Origin: an uncultured Pseudomonadota bacterium
GTDB taxonomy: Bacteria > Pseudomonadota > Gammaproteobacteria > Steroidobacterales > Steroidobacteraceae
Direction of reading: 5' to 3'
Assembly: GCA_903879335.1 (NCBI GenBank)
Contig: CAIRLC010000011.1
Location: 1-64,000, forward strand
DNA: 64,000 nt
The position numbers and the translations under genes are program-made. This document shows positions 9,159 through 18,542 of the stretch, one piece after another. Below the pieces are notes generated by a model. That model was not told the origin of the DNA. It worked only from the letters and a program-made list of their open reading frames with translations, and did not search any database. Numbering within the stretch: position 1 is the stretch's first letter; each line of letters begins with the position of its first letter.

Positions 9159-10295
9159 TTAGGCTTCACCCGCGCGCAGGGTCGATGCATCGAACGAAAG
9201 ATCGCCCTCAACCCAGGTATCTCGATCCCGAATAATCGCCTGAGCGGGCAAGGTGTCGGTCGCCGTCGTAATCCCCGACACTTTCTGGATCGCCGTGCCA
9301 ACGGCAAAAATTTCGATCAGATTGGAGCCCAGCTCGACGACATAGGTCTTGATGCCAACGACACTGTCCGCGCCGAGCGCTTTGGCCTCACTGTTGAGGC
9401 GATTGAACACCTCCTCGCGGGCGTCGTACACGAGTTGGGTGAGTTCCGGGATCTCGCCCTTCGATAGGCCACGAAACGCCGCGACCAATCCGCCGATCGC
9501 GCCGAGCGAATAGACCGACGTTGAAATCAGTAGCTTTAACGGCGCGTAGCCCATGCGCGATAAACCCCACAGTTCTTCGCCCGTGAGATCGCTGGTCACA
9601 ATCGTTGCCGAGTTGCTGCGCGGGAGGGCTGGTTGATGAGCCGCCGTACCAACCATATACATTTCATGCACACCGGCAAAGCGCAGCACGTGAGTCCGTA
9701 TCCCCACCACGGCATTCGCCCCGGCGTCCCGCGCCTGTGCGACCAGTCGCTCCAACGCCTGGTGACGCGTGACGTTAAAGACATCGCTGAATTCCCGGAT
9801 CTCGCCGCGCACCAAAGTTTTGAGATTGCCCAGCAGACCGCCGCCCACACCCACGGAATAGGCAATGTTGCCGAACGCATGCGCCAGCGGCGCGTACCCC
9901 GCATCCATGTGGCAGTACAGCTCTTGCGCACCACCTGCACTGCTGAAGAAAGCCGTCGAGTTCTGGGCGTGTACACCGGAGCCCATAAAGAGGAATTCCG
10001 TATTGCCCGTCAGAGATCGCAGGTCAGAGCTGACACCCACCAACCCACTGACGCCTTCGGCTCGGGCTTCATTGACCAACCGCTCAAACGCAGCCGCGCG
10101 CCCCTCGTGGATGATGCGCGTGACGTCATCGACCTCTCCGCCGACGATGCCCGAAAACGCGGCACGCATGCCGCGCAGGAGCCCGAGGCTCTGCACGCTG
10201 TTGCCCACATACAGCCCCTGCGGTCGTAACTGCTTCAAGTGCAAGCAGTAGAGCTCGTTTCCGGACAATCCCGTGAGGTGGAACATGGCTGACAT
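9159..10295 (-). CDS. Triple-repeat YbjQ/UPF0145-like protein
   Basis: A 378-residue protein with no signal peptide, built from three consecutive copies of a roughly 115-residue unit resembling YbjQ (UPF0145, DUF74, a putative heavy-metal-binding fold that forms rings). Each unit has LTGEELWGL- or LSGNELYCL-like starts, a Gly-rich segment beginning Y-S-L/V-G, a helix with acidic residues (FNRLNSEAKALGADSVVG in unit 3, AFERLVNEARAEGVSGLVG in unit 1) and an end like MYMVGTA or IFAVGTA. Units start near residues 5, 125 and 240. The typical family member is a single unit of about 105 residues, so this is a fused version. Biochemical role is unknown. It is read away from the TonB receptor gene. 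Confidence 0.8.
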   Translation of the reverse strand: MSAMFHLTGLSGNELYCLHLKQLRPQGLYVGNSVQSLGLLRGMRAAFSGIVGGEVDDVTRIIHEGRAAAFERLVNEARAEGVSGLVGVSSDLRSLTGNTEFLFMGSGVHAQNSTAFFSSAGGAQELYCHMDAGYAPLAHAFGNIAYSVGVGGGLLGNLKTLVRGEIREFSDVFNVTRHQALERLVAQARDAGANAVVGIRTHVLRFAGVHEMYMVGTAAHQPALPRSNSATIVTSDLTGEELWGLSRMGYAPLKLLISTSVYSLGAIGGLVAAFRGLSKGEIPELTQLVYDAREEVFNRLNSEAKALGADSVVGIKTYVVELGSNLIEIFAVGTAIQKVSGITTATDTLPAQAIIRDRDTWVEGDLSFDASTLRAGEA

Positions 10296-10554
10296 GGCGA
10301 GACTCTCCCCGTGCGGCTGCAGATCTCAGATGAGCCTACGTCAAATTCCCAGTCCGTGGCGACCAGGTTGAGCATGGTTGATTGGACAGAGGCCACAGAT
10401 CAGGAAGTCAAAGACACTAAGCGGGTCATATGCGGCAGCGGGCGACTCCGTGAGTTTCATTTTTGCAACATCTGGTCCCAGGCGGTAAATCTCGTTAGAG
10501 TTCGGCGTCACTCGCTTCACACCGACCATCCATGCTCGACGGAGTCAGCCCTCT

Positions 10555-13389
10555 ATGCGCACTGTGAATCCTCGTCCCGCCCTACGACGGGCCATCGGCC
10601 TGACGCTGGCCCTCGCGACTGCCTTTGCCGTCGATGCCGAACCCGCGGGGCCACCACAGACTTCCGCCAGCGATGCGATGGAAGTCGTGGTCACCGGTTC
10701 GCTGATTCGTCGCACCGATGCGGAAACCGCAAGTCCGGTGACGGTGATCACCGCCGATGATCTGGTGAAGTCGGGCTACACCGCGATTTCAGACGTCTTG
10801 CGCAATATCAGCGCGAACGGTGCCAACAATCTGAGCCAGGGATTCAACGGCGCATTCGCCGCCGGGGCCTCGGGCATCTCCTTGCGCGGCCTCTCGGTGG
10901 GCGCGACTTTAACGCTGATCGACGGTCACAAGATGGTGGGGTATCCACTCACCGACGACGGTGAGCGCAATTTTGTCGATCTCTCGGCGATCCCCTTCAA
11001 CGCGGTCGAGCGCATCGAAGTGCTGAAGGACGGCGCGTCTGCCGAATACGGCTCAAACGCCTTGGCGGGTGTCGTTAATATCATACTCAAGAAGCGCTAC
11101 AGCGGGGCTGAGGTGTCAGCCGAAGTGGCGAACTCCGCCAAGAACGATGGCAAGCAGGTCCATATCGGTGGCCTCTGGGGTCAGGGCGACCTCGGCACAG
11201 ACGGCTACAACTGGTATGTCACGAGTGAACTGCGCCACCAAGGCGAGATTCTGCTGTCGCACCGCGACGGCTTGTGGACGAACTTCAACTGGCTCAATTA
11301 CGGCGGTCTCAACGGCACGCCGGGCGCAGGCAGTAACCCGCTCGTGTCCTTCCCAGCCAGCACGACTGGTTACATCCTGGATCCCAACGGTACTGATGTA
11401 ACCTATTTACCCGGCTGCACCGCGGCGCAGCAGGCCGCCGATCAGTGCACGTTCGTACCGCGTGGCCTGCAGATTCAACCGACCACGAGCAGCGCCAACG
11501 TCCTTAGCAAATTCACCAAGAACCTCCCGAACGATTGGCAATCCATCACGACCGCGTCGGTATTCCACACCACCGCGCAACAGTCTGGCGGGTACTCGAG
11601 CGTCTACCCCAACCCATTCACGTTTATCGGCTATCCACAGAATGGCAGCCCGACACTGCATAACTACCCAACGGCGACCCTGCCGGCCAACTACCCTGGG
11701 AACCCGTATGGGGCACCAGCCGCCTTCGTCTACACCTTCGCGAATATGGGCTCGCAGATCACCGACGTGCGCACGGACACCTATCGACTGGTTGAGGAAC
11801 TGAACGGCCACGCCAAGGGGTGGGATCTGAGCCTGTCGGCCGGTGTCATGTACTCCCATTTATCGGAAAGCATCAGCAACTCAATCGCGCCGACCTTGCT
11901 GCAAAACGCACTGAATAGCGGCTATATCTTGGGTTCCGGTAATGAGCATGCGCTGTTCGCTCCAGCCGGTGACGCGACGTCCGCCAGCTACCTGTACTAC
12001 GTGAGCGCCAACGGCTCTCGCAAACTCGCCGCCTTGCCCGGTGGCGACCTGATGCTGGCGATCGGTGCCGAAATTAACGAGAACAAAGACAACGCGAACG
12101 CGCCAGCCGCATCGGTGAATGGCACGCAAAACTTCAACAACGCCTGGGCCCTAGGTTCCCAAACCGACCAAGCCATCTTTACAGAGTTGGATGCGCCGCT
12201 CTCCCACACGCTCGACGTGAATGCGGCGCTGCGTTACGACCACTACAACACCGGTTCTGGCGGCCAAGCGACGCCGAAACTCGGCTTCAAGTACACGCCG
12301 GTGTCGTCGCTGTCCTTCCGGGGCACTTGGGGCAAGGGGTTTCGAGCGCCCAGCATCCCGGAGCTGAACTCCGGTCTGGCCTTCGGTGCGGGCTCCATCA
12401 CGGACCCGACGCTGTGCCCGAACTATGCGAACGGCATTGCCTCATCACCCGGCAACTTCCCAAGCCAATGCCAAGCTCCGCTATCCGGGGTACAGCCGGG
12501 TAATCGTGCACTCAAGCCTGAGAAGACCACTAACCTCACGCTCGGTGTTGTATTTGAGCCCTTGAAGAACTTCAGCGTGTCGGTCGACTACTACGACATC
12601 AAGATCAATCAAGACATCATCAGCGCCTTTGAGGCCGGCAATCTCGGCGTCAATGTGCCTGGCCAGGAGTTGGTCCGTGGTCCATCGCAGAACTTGACCT
12701 ACATCCTGCCGGACGGAAGTTCAACCATCGCGAGCACGAGTTCAATCTATGGTGTCGGACCCATCGCGTACCTGACCTTCCCCTATCTGAACGCGAGCTC
12801 GGACGAGACGAAGGGCATTGATCTCGATGCGCGGTATCGGTTGGATCTCGGCGGTGCCGGTAGCTTGACGGCGACCGCCACCTTCACGCACATGATCTCG
12901 TACAAGCTGATCGCGAATGGTTCGAGCTACGAACTCGCCGGCACCCATGGCCCATCGGGCGTATCGGGCGATACGGGCAATCCGAAGGACCGCGGCAATG
13001 TCTCGCTCACCTGGGACCGTAATGCGTTGTCACTGACTGCAACCGTCAATTATGTCAGCAGCTTTAGTGTGGTAGATCCCTCCGTGCCCTACGAGCTGAC
13101 CTGCGTCGATGCGATCGCCTATGGCAACGGCCGACCAAACTTCCTCGGAACCGCCAATCTGCCGCAATCGTTCTGCCAGGTTGGTAGCTTCACCACCGTC
13201 GATCTGTACGCGCGTTATGACGTCAGTGATCACCTGCAGCTGCACGCTTCGGCGCTGAACGCGTTCAATAAGGCGCCGCCATTAGACCTGACCACCTACG
13301 GCAGTGTCGCCGCCTTCAATCCGTCCTTCCACCAGGCCGGCGCCATCGGCACCTATTTCACAGTCGGCGCAAACTACAAATTTAACTAG
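10555..13389 (+). CDS. TonB-dependent outer-membrane receptor
   Basis: A 944-residue protein with an N-terminal signal peptide (about 1-28). A TonB-box-like strand MEVVVTGSLIRR is followed by a plug domain at about 45-165 (SPVTVITADDLVKSGY, ISLRGLSVG, IEVLKDGASAEYGSNALAGVVNIILKK in pieces) and a long beta-barrel. The C-terminus ends GANYKFN, a typical barrel end. Such receptors import large or scarce nutrients across the outer membrane using TonB energy. The ligand is not readable. It lies upstream of a sugar-type transporter and kinase cassette, which could suggest a glycan or sugar ligand, but a strong terminator and 640 bases separate them. No SusD-like partner is present. Confidence 0.92.
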   Translation: MRTVNPRPALRRAIGLTLALATAFAVDAEPAGPPQTSASDAMEVVVTGSLIRRTDAETASPVTVITADDLVKSGYTAISDVLRNISANGANNLSQGFNGAFAAGASGISLRGLSVGATLTLIDGHKMVGYPLTDDGERNFVDLSAIPFNAVERIEVLKDGASAEYGSNALAGVVNIILKKRYSGAEVSAEVANSAKNDGKQVHIGGLWGQGDLGTDGYNWYVTSELRHQGEILLSHRDGLWTNFNWLNYGGLNGTPGAGSNPLVSFPASTTGYILDPNGTDVTYLPGCTAAQQAADQCTFVPRGLQIQPTTSSANVLSKFTKNLPNDWQSITTASVFHTTAQQSGGYSSVYPNPFTFIGYPQNGSPTLHNYPTATLPANYPGNPYGAPAAFVYTFANMGSQITDVRTDTYRLVEELNGHAKGWDLSLSAGVMYSHLSESISNSIAPTLLQNALNSGYILGSGNEHALFAPAGDATSASYLYYVSANGSRKLAALPGGDLMLAIGAEINENKDNANAPAASVNGTQNFNNAWALGSQTDQAIFTELDAPLSHTLDVNAALRYDHYNTGSGGQATPKLGFKYTPVSSLSFRGTWGKGFRAPSIPELNSGLAFGAGSITDPTLCPNYANGIASSPGNFPSQCQAPLSGVQPGNRALKPEKTTNLTLGVVFEPLKNFSVSVDYYDIKINQDIISAFEAGNLGVNVPGQELVRGPSQNLTYILPDGSSTIASTSSIYGVGPIAYLTFPYLNASSDETKGIDLDARYRLDLGGAGSLTATATFTHMISYKLIANGSSYELAGTHGPSGVSGDTGNPKDRGNVSLTWDRNALSLTATVNYVSSFSVVDPSVPYELTCVDAIAYGNGRPNFLGTANLPQSFCQVGSFTTVDLYARYDVSDHLQLHASALNAFNKAPPLDLTTYGSVAAFNPSFHQAGAIGTYFTVGANYKFN

Positions 13390-13415
13390 ACCAAAATCGA
13401 TATTGGCAGACAAAT

Positions 13416-13444
13416 AAAACGGCCTCTGACGAGGCCGTTTTTTC
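13416..13444 (+). terminator. Intrinsic terminator of the TonB receptor gene
   Basis: A perfect 11-base-pair stem (AAAACGGCCTC with GAGGCCGTTTT) and a TGAC loop, running straight into a T-run, 26 bases after the receptor stop codon. This is a textbook Rho-independent terminator. Confidence 0.92.
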
Positions 13445-14027
13445 TTATTCGGCATCTTGGAATCAGTTGTCGAACAGGAGCGAGCAAAGCCCGTCCATAG
13501 GCGGAAGTGACCTATCCCCTCAATAATTCCCCAGTCGAACACCGATTCGTCGAGGCATCAGCTTGACGACTCGGCTCGGCCTGCCAACAGCTACCGTCCG
13601 GCGAGAATTTTTGGCCAGACTCGGGTTCACCGCAGCGAAACCGCCGCGCTGAAGCACCAGCATCTCAAACACGATTCCACTTGCACATGGCCCGCATTAC
13701 GTCGTGTTTCAGATTCTGAGCATCTTGACGTTGCTGCTCACCGGTTTACCCATTTTCGCGGCCGATGGTGCCAGTGCGCGTCTGCGTGTCCAGTTGAAAT
13801 GGATCGACCAAGCGCAATGGCACTTCATAAGCGGCTCGTTTAGGCCGACTCCAACGTGCCTCTCTCGGGAGTCTCTATGATTATCTTTGGCTGCGTCAAA
13901 TTTCGCTGATCATATTCAACGGGTTCAAATTTCAAGGCAGGGGGATCAGTTGAGAGCGCCTCAATTGGGAGCTCGAACTCCCCGAAGCCCTCTCCAACGT
14001 AGACAGCTAAGAAGTTAATATCAGCTG
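13445..14027. other. Long non-coding stretch with a gene remnant
   Basis: About 580 bases between the terminator and the symporter gene. Apart from the truncated binding-protein remnant at 13704-13880 I see no gene. The last 140 bases probably hold the promoter of the symporter operon, whose first gene has no obvious Shine-Dalgarno sequence. Confidence 0.5.
13704..13880 (+). pseudogene. 5' remnant of an NMT1/SsuA-type ABC substrate-binding protein
   Basis: From a GTG at 13704 the frame reads a hydrophobic signal peptide (SILTLLLTGLPIFAADG) and then ARLRVQLKWIDQAQW. That matches how mature NMT1/THI5-type periplasmic binding proteins usually begin (a V-LQLKW-PQAQFAGYY-like start). After this the similarity stops and the frame ends at 13880. 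No transporter genes are near. I read it as the front end of a deleted gene. It could instead be a short chance frame, but the signal-peptide and QLKW-QAQ combination argues for a remnant. Confidence 0.5.
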
Positions 14028-15812
14028 ATGAGTCAATCTTCCGCCCTCGTCCATTTCACCTCGCTCGACTGGAGCATCATCGCTCTGTCGATCGTGATTA
14101 GTTTTCTGCCCGCTCTGTTCTTCTTTAAAAGAGCAGGGCGCAATACCAGCGAATTCTTCACCTCCGGGCGCGCCGCACCGTGGTGGTTGGTGGGCATTTC
14201 GATGGTGGCGACAACCTTCAGCACCGACACGCCCAATCTGGTCACCAATTTGGTACGCCAAGGTGGCGTTTCATCCAATTGGCTGTGGTGGAGTTTTCTC
14301 CTCACCGGCATGTTGACGGTCTTCCTGTATGCCGGACTTTGGCGCCGCTCAGGCGTGCTCACCGACCTCGAGTTTTACGAATTGCGCTATTCGGGGCGCG
14401 CGGCTCAAGCCTTGCGGGCATTTCGTGCCGTCTTTCTCGGACTGTTCTTCAACTGCATCATCATCGCGGCGGTGAATCTGTCGGCAGCCAAGATCGGCAA
14501 CGTCCTGCTCGGCTGGCCCATGGAGCAGACGCTGATGGTCTGCGGGGTCATGACCATCTTCTTTGCGTCGGTGTCCGGTCTTTGGGGCGTGCTGGTCACC
14601 GACACCTTGCAATTCGGTATCACCATGACCGGCACCTTCGCCATGGCGTACTTTGCGCTGCAGCAACCCGTTGTTGGTGGCTTGAGCGGACTTTTGGCGC
14701 ATATCCCAGCACACAAGCTCGCGCTGTTGCCTGATTTCGGCGATTGGCCAACCACCCTCTCGGTACTGGTTCTACCATTGACCGTGCTGTGGTGGAGCGT
14801 CTGGTACCCCGGTTCTGAGCCGGGGGGCGGCTCATATATTGCCCAACGTATGCTGGCTGCTCGAAGCGAGCGGGACTCGATAACCGGCACCCTGCTGTTC
14901 CAGGTGCTGCACTACGCCCTCCGTCCATGGCCCTGGATCCTCGTCGCCTTGGCCTCAACGCTGATTTACCCCCGACTGGAGGACATCGCGGCGGCGTTCC
15001 CCTACGTGGATGAGCGATTGATCGGTGACGATATTGCCTATCCTGCAATGATGCGGTTCTTGCCGGCGGGCTTTCTCGGTTTTGTCGTGGCCGGCACGCT
15101 GGCCGCCTACCGCTCGACCGTCGAGACGCATCTAAATTGGGGTACATCGTATCTCGTGCACGATTTCTACAGACGGTTCCTGCGTCCTAGCCAATCGGAA
15201 GCCCACTACGTTTTAGCCGGTCGCTGTGTGACGGCGGCCTTGATGCTCATCGCGGCGGTCACTACGTACGCGCTTGGCACGGCCAAGGAAGCCTTCAACC
15301 TCATCCTGTCGATTGGCGCGGGCACGGGGCTTTTGTACCTGTTGCGATGGTATTGGTGGCGCATCACCGCATGGAGCGAGATTGCCGCCATGGTGTGTTC
15401 GTTCCTCGTGGCGATCGCGTTTTTTTGCGCCCGGAAAATGGGTCACAACATTCCGGAGACGGTGAGTTTGTTGACCTCGGTTGGTGTCACCACCGTCGTC
15501 TGGGTCAGCGTCGCGATATACGGGCCTGCGACCGAAGAGGCCACGCTCGATCGGTTTTACACCTTGACCCGGCCGGGTGGCGGCGGGTGGGCCCCGATTC
15601 GCGCCCGCACGGCGGCAGTGGAGACTCAAGATTCCTTGCCCCAAGCCTTGCTCGCCTGGGTGCTCGGGTGCGCATTCGTCTATTCCGCCTTGTTCGGCAC
15701 CGGGGCGTGGCTCTACGGTCGCTGGCCGCAATTCGGCGTTTGCGCCGCGGTGTGCTTAGTGAGCGGAATCGGTACATCGCGCAACCTCGTGGCGTATCGA
15801 GCGCGCACGTGA
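14028..15812 (+). CDS. Sodium:solute symporter (SSS family)
   Basis: A 594-residue inner-membrane protein with about 13-14 membrane helices. The SSS hallmarks are the starting helix after LDWSIIALSIVISF, the GRAAPWWLVGISMVATTFSTDTPN segment (read in parts) that contributes to Na+ binding, and GFVVAGTLAAYRSTVETHLNWG. Family members use the sodium gradient to take up sugars, amino acids or vitamins. The next two genes overlap it and encode a nucleotidyltransferase and a GHMP sugar kinase, so a sugar or sugar-like compound is the likely cargo. The TGA stop overlaps the next gene's GTG start. Confidence 0.9.
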   Translation: MSQSSALVHFTSLDWSIIALSIVISFLPALFFFKRAGRNTSEFFTSGRAAPWWLVGISMVATTFSTDTPNLVTNLVRQGGVSSNWLWWSFLLTGMLTVFLYAGLWRRSGVLTDLEFYELRYSGRAAQALRAFRAVFLGLFFNCIIIAAVNLSAAKIGNVLLGWPMEQTLMVCGVMTIFFASVSGLWGVLVTDTLQFGITMTGTFAMAYFALQQPVVGGLSGLLAHIPAHKLALLPDFGDWPTTLSVLVLPLTVLWWSVWYPGSEPGGGSYIAQRMLAARSERDSITGTLLFQVLHYALRPWPWILVALASTLIYPRLEDIAAAFPYVDERLIGDDIAYPAMMRFLPAGFLGFVVAGTLAAYRSTVETHLNWGTSYLVHDFYRRFLRPSQSEAHYVLAGRCVTAALMLIAAVTTYALGTAKEAFNLILSIGAGTGLLYLLRWYWWRITAWSEIAAMVCSFLVAIAFFCARKMGHNIPETVSLLTSVGVTTVVWVSVAIYGPATEEATLDRFYTLTRPGGGGWAPIRARTAAVETQDSLPQALLAWVLGCAFVYSALFGTGAWLYGRWPQFGVCAAVCLVSGIGTSRNLVAYRART

Positions 15813-16621
15813 CCACAACGACGGCAGTCATTCTGGCGCGTGGCCTCGGAACCCGCATGCGGCAGGCTCAAGAAGTATCCCTCGCACCGGCGCAGGCTGC
15901 TGCTGCGGCACAGGGCGCGAAAGCGATGATGCCCTTCGACCGTCCGTTTCTGGATTATTCCCTCTCGCGATTGGCCGATGCGGGGATTACCCGCGCGGTG
16001 CTTGTGCTCGGTCCTGAACACGACGGGGTGCGTCGATATTTCCATGACACCCGCATCGGGCGTCGCGTCGAGGTCGAGTTTTCGATTCAAGCCGAGCCGC
16101 TGGGTACGGCCGATGCCGTTCGCGCGGCGAAGGCGCAAGTCCACGGCGGCACCTTCTTGGTCTTGAATGGCGACAACCTGTATCCCACGGAAACGATTCG
16201 GAGATTGGCGCATCTCGGCGCGCACGGACTTGCCGCCTTCACGGCACAGTCGCTCATCGAGCGTGGCGGGCTGTCTAGCGCGCGACTGCTGAAATTCGCG
16301 TTGCTCGATATAAGCCCTGACGGCGCTCTTCTCGACATCCATGAAAAGCCTGCCCCGGATCATCCTCTCGCCCTCCGATCGGAGCGCTATGTATCGATGA
16401 ATCTTTGGAGTTTTTCATCGAGCATCTTCGATGCCTGTGATTTCATTAGCCCATCGCCGCGCGGTGAATTCGAGCTACAGGATGCGGTCCGCCTAGACCA
16501 GTCCAAGACAGGTCTTCCTTATCGCTGCGTCATCTCGGAGGAAACGGTCCTTGATCTGTCCAGCCAAGCCGACATCGCGCATATGGCGGGTCACCTTGAA
16601 AAAATTACGCCTGCTCCATGA
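15809..16621 (+). CDS. Nucleotidyltransferase (sugar-1-phosphate type)
   Basis: A 270-residue member of the NTP-transferase family that joins a sugar-1-phosphate to NTP, giving NDP-sugar and pyrophosphate. The nucleotide-binding loop is LARGLGTRM (9-17), followed after an Ala/Gln-rich insertion by KAMMPFDRPFLDYSLSRL. The metal-binding Asp lies in LNGDNLYP (GD at 121-122). I start it at GTG 15809, which overlaps the symporter stop by four bases (GTGA). An upstream extension in this frame lies entirely inside the symporter gene. It has no hexapeptide domain, so it is the transferase domain alone. The natural sugar and nucleotide are unknown. Confidence 0.85.
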   Translation: MTTTTAVILARGLGTRMRQAQEVSLAPAQAAAAAQGAKAMMPFDRPFLDYSLSRLADAGITRAVLVLGPEHDGVRRYFHDTRIGRRVEVEFSIQAEPLGTADAVRAAKAQVHGGTFLVLNGDNLYPTETIRRLAHLGAHGLAAFTAQSLIERGGLSSARLLKFALLDISPDGALLDIHEKPAPDHPLALRSERYVSMNLWSFSSSIFDACDFISPSPRGEFELQDAVRLDQSKTGLPYRCVISEETVLDLSSQADIAHMAGHLEKITPAP

Positions 16622-17841
16622 GCCGAATGCGCTACTTCATACCGGGTCGAGTCGAACTTATCGGCAAGCATGTGGATTATGCCGGTGGCTCCTCGCTCAC
16701 CTGCGCCATTGACCGAGGGCTCACAGTATCGGTCCAGGCCATTGATGCCCCCCTGCTGCGCGTACGGTCCTCGGCAAGGAGCGATGCCGTCGAGATACCC
16801 TATTCTGGATCGTTGCACGCACGTGACGACCATTGGAGCTGCTACGCCAAGGCGGTCGTGCGACGTCTCACCCGCGACTTTCCTTCAGTGCAGCGCGGAG
16901 TTGAGATCGCTATTACGTCTTCGCTGCCCGAATCCGCCGGCCTCAGCAGCTCAAGCGCGATAACGGTGGCGATCGCCCGCGCGATCGTCGACGCCAATCA
17001 ATTGACTGAAGACTCAGCGTGGGTCCGCCGAATTCCGGACTCGCTCGCCGAGGCCGAGTACTTTGCCGCCATGGAAACGGGCGCGCCCTTTCGCGACCTC
17101 GCCGGTGATGCAGGCGTCGGCGTTGCGGGCGGCGCCCAAGACCACCTCGCCATTCTCTGTGCCAAGACCAATCACTGTGGCTATTTCGGCTATCTTCCGG
17201 CGCGCTGTCACGACTACCTGCAGTGGCCCGCTGACACAGTACTCGCCGTTGCCGTCAGTGGTGTCACTGCAACCAAAACCGGTAATGCACGGGCCCATTA
17301 CAATCGCACCGCAGATTCACTACGCGCGCTGCTGCATGCTTGGAATCTGCGTCATGGCGTCAACCATCCGACGCTCCGTGATGCCGTATCCTCTGCACCC
17401 GAGGCGGTTGATGGGCTGCGTTCGCTAGCCAAGATCGGCGGTTTCGGCGTGGATTCGCGCTACTTGGTCGGTCGACTCGAGCAATTCATCATTGAGACTC
17501 AGGTGTTGGTACCCGAAGCGGTGCGCGCCTTGGCAGTCGGTGATTTGGTGACCTTCGGTCGACTGGTGGCGCGCTCCCACGACTTGGCCGAAACCGGACT
17601 CCAAAACCAAGTGGCTGAGACCATCGCCTTGGTCCACTCTGCGCAGTCACTGGGAGCCATCGCGGCCTCTGCCTTTGGCGCTGGATTTGGCGGCGCGGTC
17701 TGGAGCATGGTGCACGACACGGAGGCGGAACCGTTTTTGCTGCAGTGGTCACAGTCCTATCGGCAGCGTTATCCCGAGCACCACGCAAGCAGCGAATTTT
17801 TCCTCAGCCGCCCATCACGGGCTGCCGCCGCCATCGACTAA
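16618..17841 (+). CDS. GHMP kinase, galactokinase-like sugar kinase
   Basis: A 407-residue cytoplasmic kinase. The galactokinase-type first motif is PGRVELIGKHVDYAGG (9-24), the ATP-binding motif is SLPESAGLSSSSA (102-114) and the third motif is GAGFGGAVWSMV near the C-terminus. GHMP sugar kinases put phosphate on the anomeric C1 hydroxyl. Usual galactokinase has N-L-I-G-E/D-H where this has E-L-I-G-K-H, so the sugar may not be galactose. The ATG overlaps the nucleotidyltransferase stop (ATGA), making three coupled genes: uptake, C1-phosphorylation and nucleotide activation. This is analogous to fucose or arabinose salvage. Confidence 0.88.
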   Translation: MSRMRYFIPGRVELIGKHVDYAGGSSLTCAIDRGLTVSVQAIDAPLLRVRSSARSDAVEIPYSGSLHARDDHWSCYAKAVVRRLTRDFPSVQRGVEIAITSSLPESAGLSSSSAITVAIARAIVDANQLTEDSAWVRRIPDSLAEAEYFAAMETGAPFRDLAGDAGVGVAGGAQDHLAILCAKTNHCGYFGYLPARCHDYLQWPADTVLAVAVSGVTATKTGNARAHYNRTADSLRALLHAWNLRHGVNHPTLRDAVSSAPEAVDGLRSLAKIGGFGVDSRYLVGRLEQFIIETQVLVPEAVRALAVGDLVTFGRLVARSHDLAETGLQNQVAETIALVHSAQSLGAIAASAFGAGFGGAVWSMVHDTEAEPFLLQWSQSYRQRYPEHHASSEFFLSRPSRAAAAID

Positions 17842-17942
17842 GTCATACGCACAAAGTGCCGCTCGATTTAAATTCGCGATCAGACGCGATGAGCTTCGAA
17901 CTCGCGGCGCAATCAATCCGAAACCAAGGTTTGCGCCGACGC

Positions 17943-18398
17943 TTAAGGCAAAACCCAGCCGCCTGCGACGATACTGATGACCGCGATGAGGCTGAGTCGG
18001 CGACGTAAGGGCAGATACCATTCAGGCAGATTTGTCGACCGGACAACCCCAATGTCGCGGATGTAATGCGCAACAAAACCAACGCCGAGGAGCACGCTAG
18101 CAAACAATGATGGCAGCAAGAGTGCGACCCACGCCAATAAGGCCGGGATCACACTCCAGACGTACCACGACGATCGTTGCTGTGCACCCACCGTCAGGCC
18201 GAGCATGGCAAAACCCCAATGCAAGGCGCCAACGAAGCTGAGAATCACGGCGCTGTAAGCCCACAGCGCGCGATGCCATAACGCCGAATGCGCGGGGTCG
18301 AGTCCGATTAAGCAAGTGAGGCCGATGAAGGGCAGTAAGCCCCCATAGCCCAATGCGGCAACGACAATGGGAGGCTGTTGAGTGGACTTTGGATTCAT
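17943..18398 (-). CDS. DUF3429 membrane protein
   Basis: A 151-residue inner-membrane protein with about five helices. Features fit DUF3429: an early ALGYGGLLPFIGL segment, WAYSAVILSFVGALHWGFAM, then WYVWSVIPALLAWVALLLP and a C-terminal YLPLRRRLSLIAV helix. Function is unknown for the family. The start at ATG 18398 is preferred to upstream GTG/ATG options because residues before it have no helix or domain character; no strong ribosome site marks any of them. It stands alone between convergent and tandem neighbours. Confidence 0.75.
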   Translation of the reverse strand: MNPKSTQQPPIVVAALGYGGLLPFIGLTCLIGLDPAHSALWHRALWAYSAVILSFVGALHWGFAMLGLTVGAQQRSSWYVWSVIPALLAWVALLLPSLFASVLLGVGFVAHYIRDIGVVRSTNLPEWYLPLRRRLSLIAVISIVAGGWVLP

Positions 18399-18542
18399 GG
18401 GGAAGGACTCTAGAGAATGCTTAGGCAGGGTGGCTGACGCACGCGAAATTTTCATACCGTCGCCGCGCGGACGCAGGTGGCGGTTTTTTAACACCGAAAC
18501 TGCAGATTAGACAATTGAACCGCGCGGCGCAGCCTGACCCGC

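Noticed and set aside
15347-15808. Longer nucleotidyltransferase starting inside the symporter gene
   Set aside because: The symporter frame is clearly coding there, and the GTG at 15809 starts right before the nucleotide-binding loop.
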